Assembly (NCBI GenBank): GCA_902521315.1
Contig: CABYRH010000001.1
Location: 1 to 64,000, forward strand
DNA from: an uncultured Alphaproteobacteria bacterium
Lineage (GTDB): Bacteria > Pseudomonadota > Alphaproteobacteria > HIMB59 > GCA-002718135
Direction of reading: 5' to 3'
DNA: 64,000 nucleotides
Part shown: positions 53,871-63,601 of the stretch, in pieces
Numbering within the stretch: the first letter of the stretch is position 1
How the letters are laid out: each line of letters starts with the position of its first letter
Program-made: the position numbers and the translations under genes
Notes under the pieces: generated by a model
Told to the model about the DNA's origin: nothing
The model's database searches: none
Seen by the model: the letters and a program-made list of their open reading frames with translations, nothing else

Positions 53871-54763
53871 TAGCTATTTAGGTTTAATTGAATTGATTTC
53901 TTTGCAATATCTTTTTTAAGATAGTTTTCTCTGTAGGTAATAATCAATATGGATGAAAAAATAATTAAACCGCCAATTATTGTCCAAATATCAGGAATTT
54001 CATCAAAAATTAAGAAACCAAAAAAAGATGCTATTAAAAGACGTGAAAAGTTAACAGGTTGTAAAACAGATAGATCAGTAAGCTTATAAGCCGTATTTAT
54101 ACATAGATGTACTATAGTGCCAGCAATTCCAGCAAAGATTAGATAAATTATTGTTTGCGAAGATGGGGTATCCCAAAAATACAATGCGATAGGAAATGAT
54201 AATATTGTAACAAAAGTGTATTGATATGATAAAATTGTAAAAGCACTATCTTCCTTTGCAGCAAATTTAGTTATTATTACTACAACTGACCAAATTAGAC
54301 AGGCACATAAAACCATGTATGCACCTACATTAATGCTAACAAATCCAGGTCTTAAAATTACAAACACTCCAATCAAGCCAATAAATAACGCGCTAATACG
54401 TATTAAATAAATTTTCTCTTTTAAAAAAATTACACTCAATATTACTACAATTATTGGAGTAACAAACGAAATAGCTTTGATTTGTTCTAAAGGTATAAAT
54501 TGCAACGCAGAAAAACTGAGAAGCATCATTGGAATATTTAAAATACCTCTTGTTAAATGAATTTTAAAATTTGGTGTTTTATAATTTTGAAATTTACTAT
54601 AAAAAATAAAAGGTAGTATTAAAATCAACCCAAAAAAAAATCTTAAAAAACCAGAAGTAAATACATTAATATCTTCCAAAGAAATTTTTAAAAAAACATT
54701 CATTACTACTCCAGAAAAAGAAGCAATTAGTGCTAAGACGATAGCCTTAACATTATCTGTCAT
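53870..54763 (-). CDS. EamA/DMT-family transporter, paralog 1
   Basis: 297 residues with ten membrane helices in two EamA repeats. It starts 3 bases after the dmdA stop on the minus strand, so it is very likely co-transcribed with it. Tandem paralog of the following gene; the pair might function as a heterodimer or carry different substrates. Confidence 0.85.
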   Translation of the reverse strand: MTDNVKAIVLALIASFSGVVMNVFLKISLEDINVFTSGFLRFFFGLILILPFIFYSKFQNYKTPNFKIHLTRGILNIPMMLLSFSALQFIPLEQIKAISFVTPIIVVILSVIFLKEKIYLIRISALFIGLIGVFVILRPGFVSINVGAYMVLCACLIWSVVVIITKFAAKEDSAFTILSYQYTFVTILSFPIALYFWDTPSSQTIIYLIFAGIAGTIVHLCINTAYKLTDLSVLQPVNFSRLLIASFFGFLIFDEIPDIWTIIGGLIIFSSILIITYRENYLKKDIAKKSIQLNLNS

Positions 54764-54766
54764 AAC

Positions 54767-55876
54767 TTAAACAAATGGAATATCGCAAATTTCTCCAACA
54801 TATTTCTTAGAATCAATCAATATGTCGAAATTACCTTTATTAGTAAAGTATGGTTTTTTTATCATTGCTATGCCAATTACTTTATTGAACGTTGGTGAAA
54901 AAACTGCTGATCTAATTTCACCAATGATTTTATCATCTATAGTTAAATTAATAGCTGATCTTAAGTTTATTTTATCTAGATTAATTTTTACACCCATTAA
55001 TTTTTTTTCTATCCCACTGTTTTTGATTTTAATTAAATTATCTTTTCCAAGAAATTCTATATTTGTATCTAAATTTACAAATTTCTCTAAACCACACTCT
55101 AAAGGATTATCATTTATATCCATATCATTGCCGTAAGAGAGTAAAGCACCTTCAATTCTTTCAATTAGATGAGGGCATCCTGGCTTAATATTAAACTCTT
55201 TACCTTGTTCAAATAATAAATCGTATAATTCTAATCCAGATTTAGAATTTTCTACATATATTTCTACACCGCCCTGCTTTGACCATCCAGATCTAGCAAT
55301 TAAATGTTGAGTAGATTGAAAATTAAAATATTTAAAATTATAAAATTTTAAATCTAAAATCTCTTTACCAAATATTTTTTCGAGTAAATTAAAAGCCTTA
55401 GGTCCTTGAACTGCCATAATATTTACATCAGGTTCAAAAATTGAAACTTCTAATTTTTTTCCTATAGCTAGACCTTTGGCAAATAACATAACATCAGAGT
55501 CAGCAATTGAAATCCACCATTTTTCATCGCTAAATTTTAGTACAACCGGATCATTTATCATACCTCCATTTTCATCGATAATTGGGCAATAATAACATTT
55601 ACCATCTTTGGCATTACTTAAATCTCTACATGTCATTAACTGAACTAATTGATAGGCGTCCTTACCTTTAATTTCTATTTGCCTTTCAGCAGCAACATCC
55701 CAGACCTGAACATGATTTTTTAAATGCTCATAGGTTTCTTCAAGGCCACCTTCAAAACCAGCTGGGAGAAGCATATGATTGTATATAGTATAAGAAGTAA
55801 CTCCCTGATTTTCAATTCGTGAAGAATATATAGTACTTCTTAATCTTCTTGATTTGGCAATATATTGATTAGACAT
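54767..55876 (-). CDS. dmdA: Dimethylsulfoniopropionate demethylase, DmdA-like
   Basis: 369 residues, the length of Pelagibacter DmdA. GcvT-fold enzyme that moves a methyl group from DMSP to tetrahydrofolate, giving methylmercaptopropionate. Characteristic blocks: [65 protein letters not shown], and [21 protein letters not shown]. The resemblance to DmdA rather than GcvT is strong at the N-terminus. Heads a run with two EamA transporters and an aldolase. Function assigned by resemblance. Confidence 0.88.
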   Translation of the reverse strand: MSNQYIAKSRRLRSTIYSSRIENQGVTSYTIYNHMLLPAGFEGGLEETYEHLKNHVQVWDVAAERQIEIKGKDAYQLVQLMTCRDLSNAKDGKCYYCPIIDENGGMINDPVVLKFSDEKWWISIADSDVMLFAKGLAIGKKLEVSIFEPDVNIMAVQGPKAFNLLEKIFGKEILDLKFYNFKYFNFQSTQHLIARSGWSKQGGVEIYVENSKSGLELYDLLFEQGKEFNIKPGCPHLIERIEGALLSYGNDMDINDNPLECGLEKFVNLDTNIEFLGKDNLIKIKNSGIEKKLMGVKINLDKINLRSAINLTIDDKIIGEIRSAVFSPTFNKVIGIAMIKKPYFTNKGNFDILIDSKKYVGEICDIPFV

Positions 55877-55943
55877 GAAATTCTCGTATAGATATTTGTT
55901 AGAGTTTAGTCTACATTTAATTCAGTTAAATCTCTTTAATGAT

Positions 55944-56114
55944 TCAAATAAAATAATTATAGGCAAAGTAAAAAGTTAAAACTACTAATATAATTGCTAT
56001 CCAAATAGACAAGTTTGTAAAAAAAGTTTTTAAACTACTATTAGAACTTAAAAAAGAAGGAAGCACTAACAAAAGAACTCCAATCATGTATATAATTGGA
56101 ACTAATTTATCCAT
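55944..56114 (-). CDS. 56-residue two-helix membrane protein (below ORF-track size)
   Basis: ATG at 56114 directly follows the stop of the beta-hydroxyacid dehydrogenase (TAA|ATG). Product begins MDKLVPIIYMIGVLLLVLPSF and has two hydrophobic helices joined by a Ser/Thr/Asn loop. No family recognised. Its zero-gap position supports it being translated. Confidence 0.55.
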   Translation of the reverse strand: MDKLVPIIYMIGVLLLVLPSFLSSNSSLKTFFTNLSIWIAIILVVLTFYFAYNYFI

Positions 56115-56975
56115 TTAGTATTTTTCTTTATCAATTAATTCACTAACAAGAAAGTTGCCAAATCCTTTTTTTGAAGCTTCTTTATAAAATGACTTTGCCA
56201 ATTTAGATAATTTATTTGCATTTGGTAAATCAGAAACAAGATCATTTATATAATTTAAATCTTTATAAGTGTTATCTACTGAAAACACATATCCTTTATA
56301 ATTACCCTTAATAGCTTTATTAGCAATTCTATCCAAAGCTCCAGAATTTCCAGAACCCAATCTGGCTACATCACAAAGAAGTTTTATGTTGATACCTAGT
56401 TTTTTAGCAGATTTAAAAAATTCGATAACTGAAGTGGTAGTCATTAATGATAAAAAATTAGACAATAATTTTGCCGAAGATGCTTTTGACACATCACCAA
56501 AATTAAAAACTGACTTACAAAAAGAATTAAGATATTTTTTACATTTTGGAAAATCATTTTTCTTACCACCATAAATTCCACCTAATATACCCTGCTCACT
56601 TTGAACGGGACCGCCCATTACTCCACAAAAATTATAACTGATTTTTTTTGATTGAAAAATTTTATTCATTTTTAAGGCACCATTCTTATCATGTGTTGTT
56701 AAATCAATTACAAGTGTATTACTATTGAGGTAATTTTTAATTTTATTTGCTACATTTATTGCAATAGGCGTATTAGTTACACACATCATCAAACAATCAA
56801 TTTTAATATTTTTTATTTCACTATAAGTTTTTAATTCTTTTGCTCCAATTTTTATTAATTTATTAACAGGTTTTCTATTCTTATGAGCAAAAATATATAC
56901 ATTATGTTTTTTTAATAAATTTTTAGCCATACCATAACCCATATAGCCAACACCTATAAATCCTACATTACTCAT
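56115..56975 (-). CDS. 3-hydroxyisobutyrate dehydrogenase-like beta-hydroxyacid dehydrogenase
   Basis: 286 residues. NAD-binding GFIGVGYMGYGMAKNLLKK at the N-terminus, DLTTHDKNGA and GVMGGPVQSEQGILGGIYGG substrate loop, catalytic Lys in SSAKLLSNFL, all in the family order. Oxidises a beta-hydroxyacid (hydroxyisobutyrate, tartronate semialdehyde or similar); specificity unknown. Upstream of the small membrane gene and dmdA on the same strand. Confidence 0.87.
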   Translation of the reverse strand: MSNVGFIGVGYMGYGMAKNLLKKHNVYIFAHKNRKPVNKLIKIGAKELKTYSEIKNIKIDCLMMCVTNTPIAINVANKIKNYLNSNTLVIDLTTHDKNGALKMNKIFQSKKISYNFCGVMGGPVQSEQGILGGIYGGKKNDFPKCKKYLNSFCKSVFNFGDVSKASSAKLLSNFLSLMTTTSVIEFFKSAKKLGINIKLLCDVARLGSGNSGALDRIANKAIKGNYKGYVFSVDNTYKDLNYINDLVSDLPNANKLSKLAKSFYKEASKKGFGNFLVSELIDKEKY

Positions 56976-57024
56976 AATAATAACTATAGTGAAAAAATTA
57001 TTATTTGAAAGTTAATTATCAAAT

Positions 57025-58185
57025 TTAATTATTTCTAGATGAAATAAAAGAAACTACTAAAACAATAATCAAAAGAGGAACACATAAAAGATTTATTACC
57101 GTCCAATTTGAAAAATATAATAGAAAACCAGCAGATAATGATCCTATACCTTGAGTAGAAAAAACAATAAAATCATTTAAACCTTGTGCAGTAAATTTAT
57201 CCTTTTCCTTATAAGAAACAACTAACAAACTTGAACCTGAAACAAATAAAAAATTCCAGCCAATACCAAGTAGTATTAGACCTAGCATATAAGAATAATA
57301 AAATTCAAAAAATGTATTAGTTAAAATACTTAAAAATAAAATAACTACTCCTGCATATATAATATTCGTATTTCCAAACCTTTTAATTAAATCTCCAGAA
57401 AACAAAGATGGTAAAAACATTCCTATAACATGAAGTTGAATTACAATACTGGTTTCAAATAAAGTAAATTTGTTAACAAGATGCATATGTAAAGGAGTAG
57501 CTGTCATAATTATAGCCATTGTAAAATAACCAAGACCAGCACTTACAATTGATTGTATGATTTTAATATTTTTTAAAAGCTTGAAAATAGTTTCGATTTG
57601 AAATTTACTTTGATTATTAGAAGTTTTTGTTTCCTCATAAAAAAGAAGAACGAAGAAAGGAATTATTGCTGTAAACGATAAGAAAATATAACTACCAAGA
57701 AATAAATTATTTGGAAAAAAATCTTTAAAATATTCAGCAAAATTTGATGAAAGTAATGCAGAGACTATACCTAATAATAAAATAATTGAGATAGATCTTG
57801 GAATAAATTCTTTTGTAACTGACTCAGATGCAGCAAATCGATACTGATGAATGAAAGCTTGGGAGCTGCCAATTAAAAAATTACCTAATGCAAAAACATA
57901 AAAATTTTCTAAGAAAATTGCAATTGAACAAAGAGTCAGTGCTAAACAACTGAGTAAAGATGAAAATAAAAATCCCTTCTGTCTTCCCCAAATACTCATA
58001 AATCTTGATGCAATAGGTGCACCTATTGCTATGCCTATAATCATTAATGTCATTGGCACTGTTGCTAATGAATCTTTCATCATTATCTGGGATGTAATAA
58101 TTCCACCTAATAAAACTACAGCCATAGGTGGAAAAGCAGCAATTGTGGAAGAAATACAAATTACAATAAAATTTTTATTATACAT
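57025..58185 (-). CDS. MFS transporter
   Basis: 386 residues with 12 membrane helices. IGAPIASRFMSIWGRQKGFLFSS is the helix 2-3 MFS signature; FGNTNIIYAGVVIL is the equivalent loop in the second half. Substrate unknown. Divergent from the aminotransferase gene with a 118-base AT-rich spacer. Confidence 0.82.
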   Translation of the reverse strand: MYNKNFIVICISSTIAAFPPMAVVLLGGIITSQIMMKDSLATVPMTLMIIGIAIGAPIASRFMSIWGRQKGFLFSSLLSCLALTLCSIAIFLENFYVFALGNFLIGSSQAFIHQYRFAASESVTKEFIPRSISIILLLGIVSALLSSNFAEYFKDFFPNNLFLGSYIFLSFTAIIPFFVLLFYEETKTSNNQSKFQIETIFKLLKNIKIIQSIVSAGLGYFTMAIIMTATPLHMHLVNKFTLFETSIVIQLHVIGMFLPSLFSGDLIKRFGNTNIIYAGVVILFLSILTNTFFEFYYSYMLGLILLGIGWNFLFVSGSSLLVVSYKEKDKFTAQGLNDFIVFSTQGIGSLSAGFLLYFSNWTVINLLCVPLLIIVLVVSFISSRNN

Positions 58186-58303
58186 TAAACAAATTAATTT
58201 CTAATTGGTTATATTAATTTGATCACATGTCACTCTTTGATTTGCAATAAAAGTTAATAAGATTATTAAGTAGACAATATTTGCTATTAAGATAAAAATA
58301 ATT

Positions 58304-59194
58304 ATGGTTTCAAGTCACGATTTTATAGATGATGAAAGAAATAAAAATATTAAAATTTATATCAACGGAAAATTTTATAAAAGAGAAGATGCCAAAATAT
58401 CAGTTTTTGATTCATCTACATTGCTTGGGGATGGTATCTGGGATTCGTTAAGATATCATAATAATAATTTTATATTTCTTAAAGAACATCTAGATAGGTT
58501 ATATAAAGATGCAAAGCTTATTGACTTAAAAATACATTTAACTCGTAAAAAAATTTCAGAAGCACTTATTAAGACTATCAAAATAAATAAAATGAAAACA
58601 AATGTTCACTTAAGAATAATTATTTCAAGGGGTATTAAATCAACACCCTATCAATCACCAAAAGTTACAGTATCCAAACCAACCATAATCATAATCCCTG
58701 AATATAAAAAACCAGATATTAAAACTTACAAAAAAGGATTAAAATTGGTTACAGTAAAAACTATTAGAGGGCCAATCAATGTTCAAAATCCACAAATAAA
58801 TTCACTTAGTAAATTAAATTGTATACTAGCATGTATTGAAGCTAATAAAAAGAATGCTGATGAAGCACTTATGTTTGATATTAATGGAAATATTGCTACA
58901 AATAATAGTACGCATTTTTTCTTTGTAAAAAATAAGACAGTTTTTACCTCAACAGGAAAATATTGTGTTACAGGAATTACGAGACAAAAAATTATTGATC
59001 TATGTAAAAAAAATAAAATAAAAGTAAAAGAAAAAAATTTTAAATTAAACGAAGTATTAAATGCAGATGAAGCATTTTGTACAGGATCTTTCGCAGGAAT
59101 TGTACCTGTAAATCAAATAAATAAAAAAAAATACTCATTAAAGAAAAATCCTATTACTAAAGAATTAACTAATTTTTATAATAATTTATTTTAA
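58304..59194 (+). CDS. Class IV (branched-chain/D-amino-acid type) aminotransferase
   Basis: 296 residues. PLP fold-type IV: YINGKFYKREDAKISVFDSSTLLGDGIWDSLRYHN, Arg in HLDRLYKDAK, the PLP Lys in NSLSKLNCILA, DEALMFDINGNIA and TGITRQKIIDL. Typical of IlvE/Dat/PabC-like enzymes; which amino acid is unknown. First gene of a long plus-strand run; the next gene begins at the very next base. Confidence 0.87.
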   Translation: MVSSHDFIDDERNKNIKIYINGKFYKREDAKISVFDSSTLLGDGIWDSLRYHNNNFIFLKEHLDRLYKDAKLIDLKIHLTRKKISEALIKTIKINKMKTNVHLRIIISRGIKSTPYQSPKVTVSKPTIIIIPEYKKPDIKTYKKGLKLVTVKTIRGPINVQNPQINSLSKLNCILACIEANKKNADEALMFDINGNIATNNSTHFFFVKNKTVFTSTGKYCVTGITRQKIIDLCKKNKIKVKEKNFKLNEVLNADEAFCTGSFAGIVPVNQINKKKYSLKKNPITKELTNFYNNLF

Positions 59195-59908
59195 ATGATT
59201 AATTTATTTGTTTGGTCTGGACCAAGAAATATTAGTACTGCATTGATGCGATCTTTTGAAAATAGAAAAGACACAAAAGTTTATGATGAACCTTTTTATG
59301 CATATTATTTAAAAAAAACTAACTTAAATCATCCAATGAAAGATGAAATTATAGATAACTATCATACAAATGAAGATGAGGTTATTAATTTAATCACTAA
59401 AGAAGATAATAAGTATAAAATATTTTATCAAAAACATATGACTCATCATATTTTAGATGAAACACGCTTAGATTGGATTAACAAAGGTATAAATTGCTTT
59501 TTAATCCGTGATCCTGCTAAAGTAATTGTCTCTTATTTAAAAAAAAATACTTTAAAATCAATTCAAGATGTAGGTTTTAAAAAACTTTATGAAATTTTTA
59601 AATTATTAAATTCAAAAGAGCCTATAGTAATAAACTCTGATTATTTATTAGCAAGTCCTGAAAAATATTTAAAAATTTTGTGTCAAAAATTAAATTTAGA
59701 TTTTGATCAAAATATGCTCAATTGGCCAAAAGGCTATAGAGATACAGATGGTATTTGGTCTAAAGTTTGGTATCAAGATGTAATCTCCTCTACTACTTTT
59801 AACACGAAAAATTCTAGAGAATATATTGTGCCAAAAACTTATGAAAATATTTATAAAGAATGTTTAAACATATATGAGGAAATTAATAAGTACTCAATTA
59901 AAGTATGA
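59195..59908 (+). CDS. Sulfotransferase-like P-loop protein
   Basis: 237 residues. The N-terminal FVWSGPRNISTALMRSFENR is a PAPS/phosphate-binding loop of the sulfotransferase family; FLIRDPAKVIVSYLKK is the second 3'-phosphate motif with the RDP signature. Members are often found beside class IV aminotransferases, as here with no gap. Real substrate unknown, and activity is not proven. It overlaps the next gene by 4 bases. Confidence 0.8.
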   Translation: MINLFVWSGPRNISTALMRSFENRKDTKVYDEPFYAYYLKKTNLNHPMKDEIIDNYHTNEDEVINLITKEDNKYKIFYQKHMTHHILDETRLDWINKGINCFLIRDPAKVIVSYLKKNTLKSIQDVGFKKLYEIFKLLNSKEPIVINSDYLLASPEKYLKILCQKLNLDFDQNMLNWPKGYRDTDGIWSKVWYQDVISSTTFNTKNSREYIVPKTYENIYKECLNIYEEINKYSIKV

Positions 59909-60699
59909 ATAAAGAAAATATTCAAGAAGCATCAAAAATTTTATTTGAACATAGATTGAATAAAACTGGATTAAGTTCTTTAAAAAATCTAGAACCTCAG
60001 ACAATTGATGAGGCTTATGCAATTCAAGATAATTTAAAACTGAGATACTTAGAACTGAAAGATAATTTCTGTATTGGAAAAAAAGTTGGATGCACATCTG
60101 TAGCTGCGCAGAAACAAATGAATATAAAAGAACCCTTCCATGGAAATCTATTTTATCGATACAGTTCAAAAAATATTAATTTATTAAATTCTAAAAATTT
60201 CTTTGAACCCTATGTTGAGCCAGAAATTAGTTTCAGAATAAAAGATGATATAAATATTTCTCAAGCACCTTTTAAATTTAAAGACTTAGATTATTTATTA
60301 GATGGTTTATTTTGTTCAGTTGAAATAGTTGATTTTAGATTTAGAAAACCATTATCAGAAATTGGCGCCTTAAATGTAATATCAACTAATGGAGCCTCAG
60401 AATTTTGGATACGTGATGAAAATTTAATTAAAATTAAAGATGTAAATCTTAATAATTTTGAAGTAAGTTTATTAATAAATGACACAATTGTAGATACTGG
60501 AAATACAAAAAATGTATTGGATAATCCATTAAATGCAGTTCTTTGGCTGATAAACAATCTTGCAGAAAAAGGCGAGCCAATGCTTAAAGGTCAGTTTATT
60601 AGTTCTGGATCTTGCACTAAAGCATTTAGAATTTATCCTAAAAGTAAAATTAAAGCTGATTTTAATCAATTAGGTTCAATTGAATTTGAATATATTTAA
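59905..60699 (+). CDS. 2-keto-4-pentenoate hydratase-like protein (MhpD/FAH superfamily)
   Basis: 264 residues. IDEAYAIQDNLKLRYLELKD, GKKVGCTSVAAQKQMNIKEPFHGNLF, and the metal-binding EPEISFRIKD (Glu-x-Glu) followed by VEIVDFRF are the family's blocks. Hydratase or decarboxylase of a keto-enoic acid in aromatic-type catabolism, though no meta-cleavage genes are nearby. ATG overlaps the sulfotransferase stop (ATGA). Confidence 0.85.
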   Translation: MNKENIQEASKILFEHRLNKTGLSSLKNLEPQTIDEAYAIQDNLKLRYLELKDNFCIGKKVGCTSVAAQKQMNIKEPFHGNLFYRYSSKNINLLNSKNFFEPYVEPEISFRIKDDINISQAPFKFKDLDYLLDGLFCSVEIVDFRFRKPLSEIGALNVISTNGASEFWIRDENLIKIKDVNLNNFEVSLLINDTIVDTGNTKNVLDNPLNAVLWLINNLAEKGEPMLKGQFISSGSCTKAFRIYPKSKIKADFNQLGSIEFEYI

Positions 60700-60713
60700 G
60701 TTATTTAATTACT

Positions 60714-61076
60714 ATGGAGACAAAAGTTTTTTATAACAAATCATGCAGTATTTGTAGTTTTGAAATCAATCACTATAAAAAAACTAAGAATAATATTGAG
60801 TGGGTAGACATAAATAATGTAGATGTATCAAAATTAGAAACAAATAAAAATGCAAAAGAACTTTTAAGACGTCTACATACAAAAAAAAATAATAAAGTTT
60901 TTTCAGGAGTTGATGCTTTTATTGAAATGTGGTTAGAGATACCAAAATACAGGTTTTTGGCAAAAATTATTAGAAAACCAATAATATATCAGATTTCTTG
61001 GGTTATTTATGAAGCTTTTGCATTAATTCTATTTTACAAAAACAAGAATCAACTAAATACATTAGAAAGAATTTAA
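60714..61076 (+). CDS. DCC-family thiol-disulfide oxidoreductase-like protein (DUF393)
   Basis: 120 residues. FYNKSCSICSFEINHYK holds the CxxC site of the DCC family; the usual DG before the first Cys is NK here. The C-terminus has one hydrophobic segment. Genes of this family often lie by photolyases, and one follows two genes downstream. Function unknown. Confidence 0.8.
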   Translation: METKVFYNKSCSICSFEINHYKKTKNNIEWVDINNVDVSKLETNKNAKELLRRLHTKKNNKVFSGVDAFIEMWLEIPKYRFLAKIIRKPIIYQISWVIYEAFALILFYKNKNQLNTLERI

Positions 61077-61463
61077 ATGAATAGTTATTTTGAGTTATTA
61101 GAAAAAATTGTACTTTCAGTACTTATCGTTTGTACAATCATAGCTATTGGTATGGAAATACAAGGTATGATTGCAGTTTACAAAGTTACACTTGCGGACA
61201 TTCTTTTGCTATTTATTTATATTGAAATTATTGGAATGATTAAAGAGTACTGGGTTTCGAAAATGATAAGAATGAGCTACCCTCTTTTCATTGCAATGAC
61301 AGCTCTTGCCAGAATGATAATTATGCAAAGAAAAGATGTTGATCCATCTGCCTATGTGTATGAATCTGTAGCAATATTGATATTAGCTATCGCAATTGTA
61401 GTATTAAGAGTACGTCACATGGAAATACTTAATAGGCGCTCTAAAAAATTACCTGACGATTAA
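61077..61463 (+). CDS. PsiE-like membrane protein
   Basis: 128 residues with four membrane helices. VTLADILLLFIYIEIIGMIKEYW and RMSYPLFIAMTALARMIIMQRKDVDP match the phosphate-starvation-inducible E family (PsiE). Function unknown. It starts on the base after the DCC gene stop. Confidence 0.83.
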   Translation: MNSYFELLEKIVLSVLIVCTIIAIGMEIQGMIAVYKVTLADILLLFIYIEIIGMIKEYWVSKMIRMSYPLFIAMTALARMIIMQRKDVDPSAYVYESVAILILAIAIVVLRVRHMEILNRRSKKLPDD

Positions 61464-61474
61464 TCAATACTAAA

Positions 61475-62653
61475 ATGTTTAAATCAAATATCAGCTTTGC
61501 TGAAGAGCAACTCCTATCTTATTTGCCTAAAACTGGAAAATATTATGAAGCAAATAGAAATTACAGTGAAGACATATCTAATAATAATACTACATCTCTA
61601 TTATCTCCCTTCATAAGATATAGGCTAATTTCTGAAGAACAAGTTTTGGGGGAAGTCTTAAAAAAATATGATCTTAGAGAATGCGAGAAATTTATCCAAG
61701 AAATTTATTGGAGAACTTATTGGAAAGGCTGGCTTGAACATAGACCTTCGGTTTATTCTGATTATTTAGAAGATAGAAATAAATTAATTGAAGAATTTGG
61801 TAATAAAAAATTTTATTTAAATGCAATTTCTGGAAGTACAAATCTATCATTTTTTAATAATTGGGTAAATAATCTTAAAGAAAATGGATACTTACATAAC
61901 CATGTAAGAATGTGGTTTGCCTCAATTTGGATTTTTACTCTTAATTTACCTTGGCAACTTGGAGCAGATTTTTTTATGCAACATTTATTGGATGGCGATC
62001 CAGCATCTAATACTCTATCATGGAGATGGGTTGCTGGTATACAGACTAAGGGTAAAAATTATTTGGCAAGAAAAAGTAATATAGAAAAATATAGTAATAT
62101 TGAAATATCAGATAATGAAATTTTAAATGAAAATGCAAATCCTTTAATTGAAGAAAAAATTTATAATGTAAATGAACTAAATTTAAATTCTGATTATAAT
62201 CTTGAAGAGATAAAATATATTTTAATACCAACTGATGAATTAAATATTCTAAAAGATTTAAATCATAAAAAAGTAAATGTTTTTACAGGTTTGCCACTAG
62301 AAGATTATAATGATCACAATTTCTCTGCAAAAATAATTAAACATATAAAAAGTATTTGTATTTCATGTTTTAGTGATGATGATTTTTATAAAAATATTAA
62401 AATTGATATTCAATTTGAAAGTTATTTTGAAAATTTAGATAAATGGATAGAAAAATTTCAAATTCATGAAATTTATTTACCCTATGTAACTAAGGGAAAT
62501 TGGAAAAAAATTTATAATAAAATAATTACAAAATACCCATCAATTAATTTTATAATTTTTAATAGAAAATATGATGTTAATAGTTGGATTTTTTCAAAAA
62601 AAGGTTATTTCAAATTTAAACAAAATATTCCAAACCTAATTACAAAAATTTAA
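61475..62653 (+). CDS. Photolyase FAD-domain protein with displaced C-terminal alpha/beta region
   Basis: 392 residues. The N-terminal half (about 25-210) is a photolyase FAD-binding domain: TSLLSPFIRYRLISEEQVL, QEIYWRTYWKGW, NHVRMWFASIW and DGDPASNTLSWRWVAGIQ. The usual antenna domain that comes first in photolyases is missing. Instead about 170 residues follow it, with alternating strands and helices ending WIFSKKGYFKFKQNIP. This may be a moved antenna-like domain or an unrelated partner. FAD binding is likely; repair activity is uncertain. Lies 11 bases after the PsiE-like gene. Confidence 0.78.
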   Translation: MFKSNISFAEEQLLSYLPKTGKYYEANRNYSEDISNNNTTSLLSPFIRYRLISEEQVLGEVLKKYDLRECEKFIQEIYWRTYWKGWLEHRPSVYSDYLEDRNKLIEEFGNKKFYLNAISGSTNLSFFNNWVNNLKENGYLHNHVRMWFASIWIFTLNLPWQLGADFFMQHLLDGDPASNTLSWRWVAGIQTKGKNYLARKSNIEKYSNIEISDNEILNENANPLIEEKIYNVNELNLNSDYNLEEIKYILIPTDELNILKDLNHKKVNVFTGLPLEDYNDHNFSAKIIKHIKSICISCFSDDDFYKNIKIDIQFESYFENLDKWIEKFQIHEIYLPYVTKGNWKKIYNKIITKYPSINFIIFNRKYDVNSWIFSKKGYFKFKQNIPNLITKI

Positions 62654-62656
62654 ATT

Positions 62657-63601
62657 ATGAAGAATATACTTGAGATAAATAATGTAACTAAATTTTATAA
62701 AAATTCAGTTAAAGCATTGGAAAATGTAAATCTTAATATTAAAGAAGGAGAAATATTTGCTCTACTTGGACCAAATGGTGCAGGAAAATCAACACTGATA
62801 AACTCAATTTGTGGAATTGTAAATTTTAATACAGGAACAATAAAAATAAATAATATGGATATTGTTAAAAATTATCGAATTACTAGAAAAATGACAGGTA
62901 TTGTTCCTCAAGAATTAAATCTTGAATCTTTTGAAACTGTCTGGAACAATGTTAATTATTCTAGAGGTCTTTTTGGTAAAAGGCCTGATCATAATTATAT
63001 AGAAAAGCTTTTAAAACAACTATCCTTATGGGACAAAAAAGATAGTAAAATTAAAGAACTATCGGGTGGAATGAAAAGAAGAGTTCTGATAGCTAAAGCT
63101 TTATCTCACCAACCTAAATTATTATTTTTAGATGAACCAACAGCTAGTGTGGATGTTGAATTGCGCAAAGACATGTGGGATGTTGTTAAAAAATTAAATG
63201 AAGATGGAGTAACAATTATTTTAACAACACATTATATTGAAGAAGCTGAAGAGTTAAGTGACAGAGTGGCAGTTATAAACGATGGTAAAATAATTTTAGT
63301 TGATGAAAAAGATAAATTAATCAAAAAACTTGGAGAAAAAACAATTAAAATTGAATTATTTGAACCTATAGAAAAAATAAATGGTAATTTATCAAAATAT
63401 AATTTTACTTTAGATCAAACAAATAAAATTATCTCACATACCTATAATTTAAACTCAAACACAACTGATATTACTGAACTATTAAATGATGTAAAAAAAG
63501 ATGGTTATGAAATAAAAGATATTAATACTGAGCAAAGTTCACTGGAAGAGATTTTCATTAAACTAATAAAGGAAAATAATAATGAATTGGTACGGAATTA
63601 A
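62657..63601 (+). CDS. ABC-2 type exporter ATP-binding protein
   Basis: 314 residues. Walker A GPNGAGKSTL, Q-loop VPQELNLE, signature LSGGMKRRVLIAKAL, Walker B LLFLDEPTASVD and switch His TTHYIEEAEE. A C-terminal extension (about 225-314) is typical of the YadG/NodI/DrrA branch. Pairs with the permease that overlaps its end by 20 bases. Substrate unknown. Confidence 0.9.
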   Translation: MKNILEINNVTKFYKNSVKALENVNLNIKEGEIFALLGPNGAGKSTLINSICGIVNFNTGTIKINNMDIVKNYRITRKMTGIVPQELNLESFETVWNNVNYSRGLFGKRPDHNYIEKLLKQLSLWDKKDSKIKELSGGMKRRVLIAKALSHQPKLLFLDEPTASVDVELRKDMWDVVKKLNEDGVTIILTTHYIEEAEELSDRVAVINDGKIILVDEKDKLIKKLGEKTIKIELFEPIEKINGNLSKYNFTLDQTNKIISHTYNLNSNTTDITELLNDVKKDGYEIKDINTEQSSLEEIFIKLIKENNNELVRN

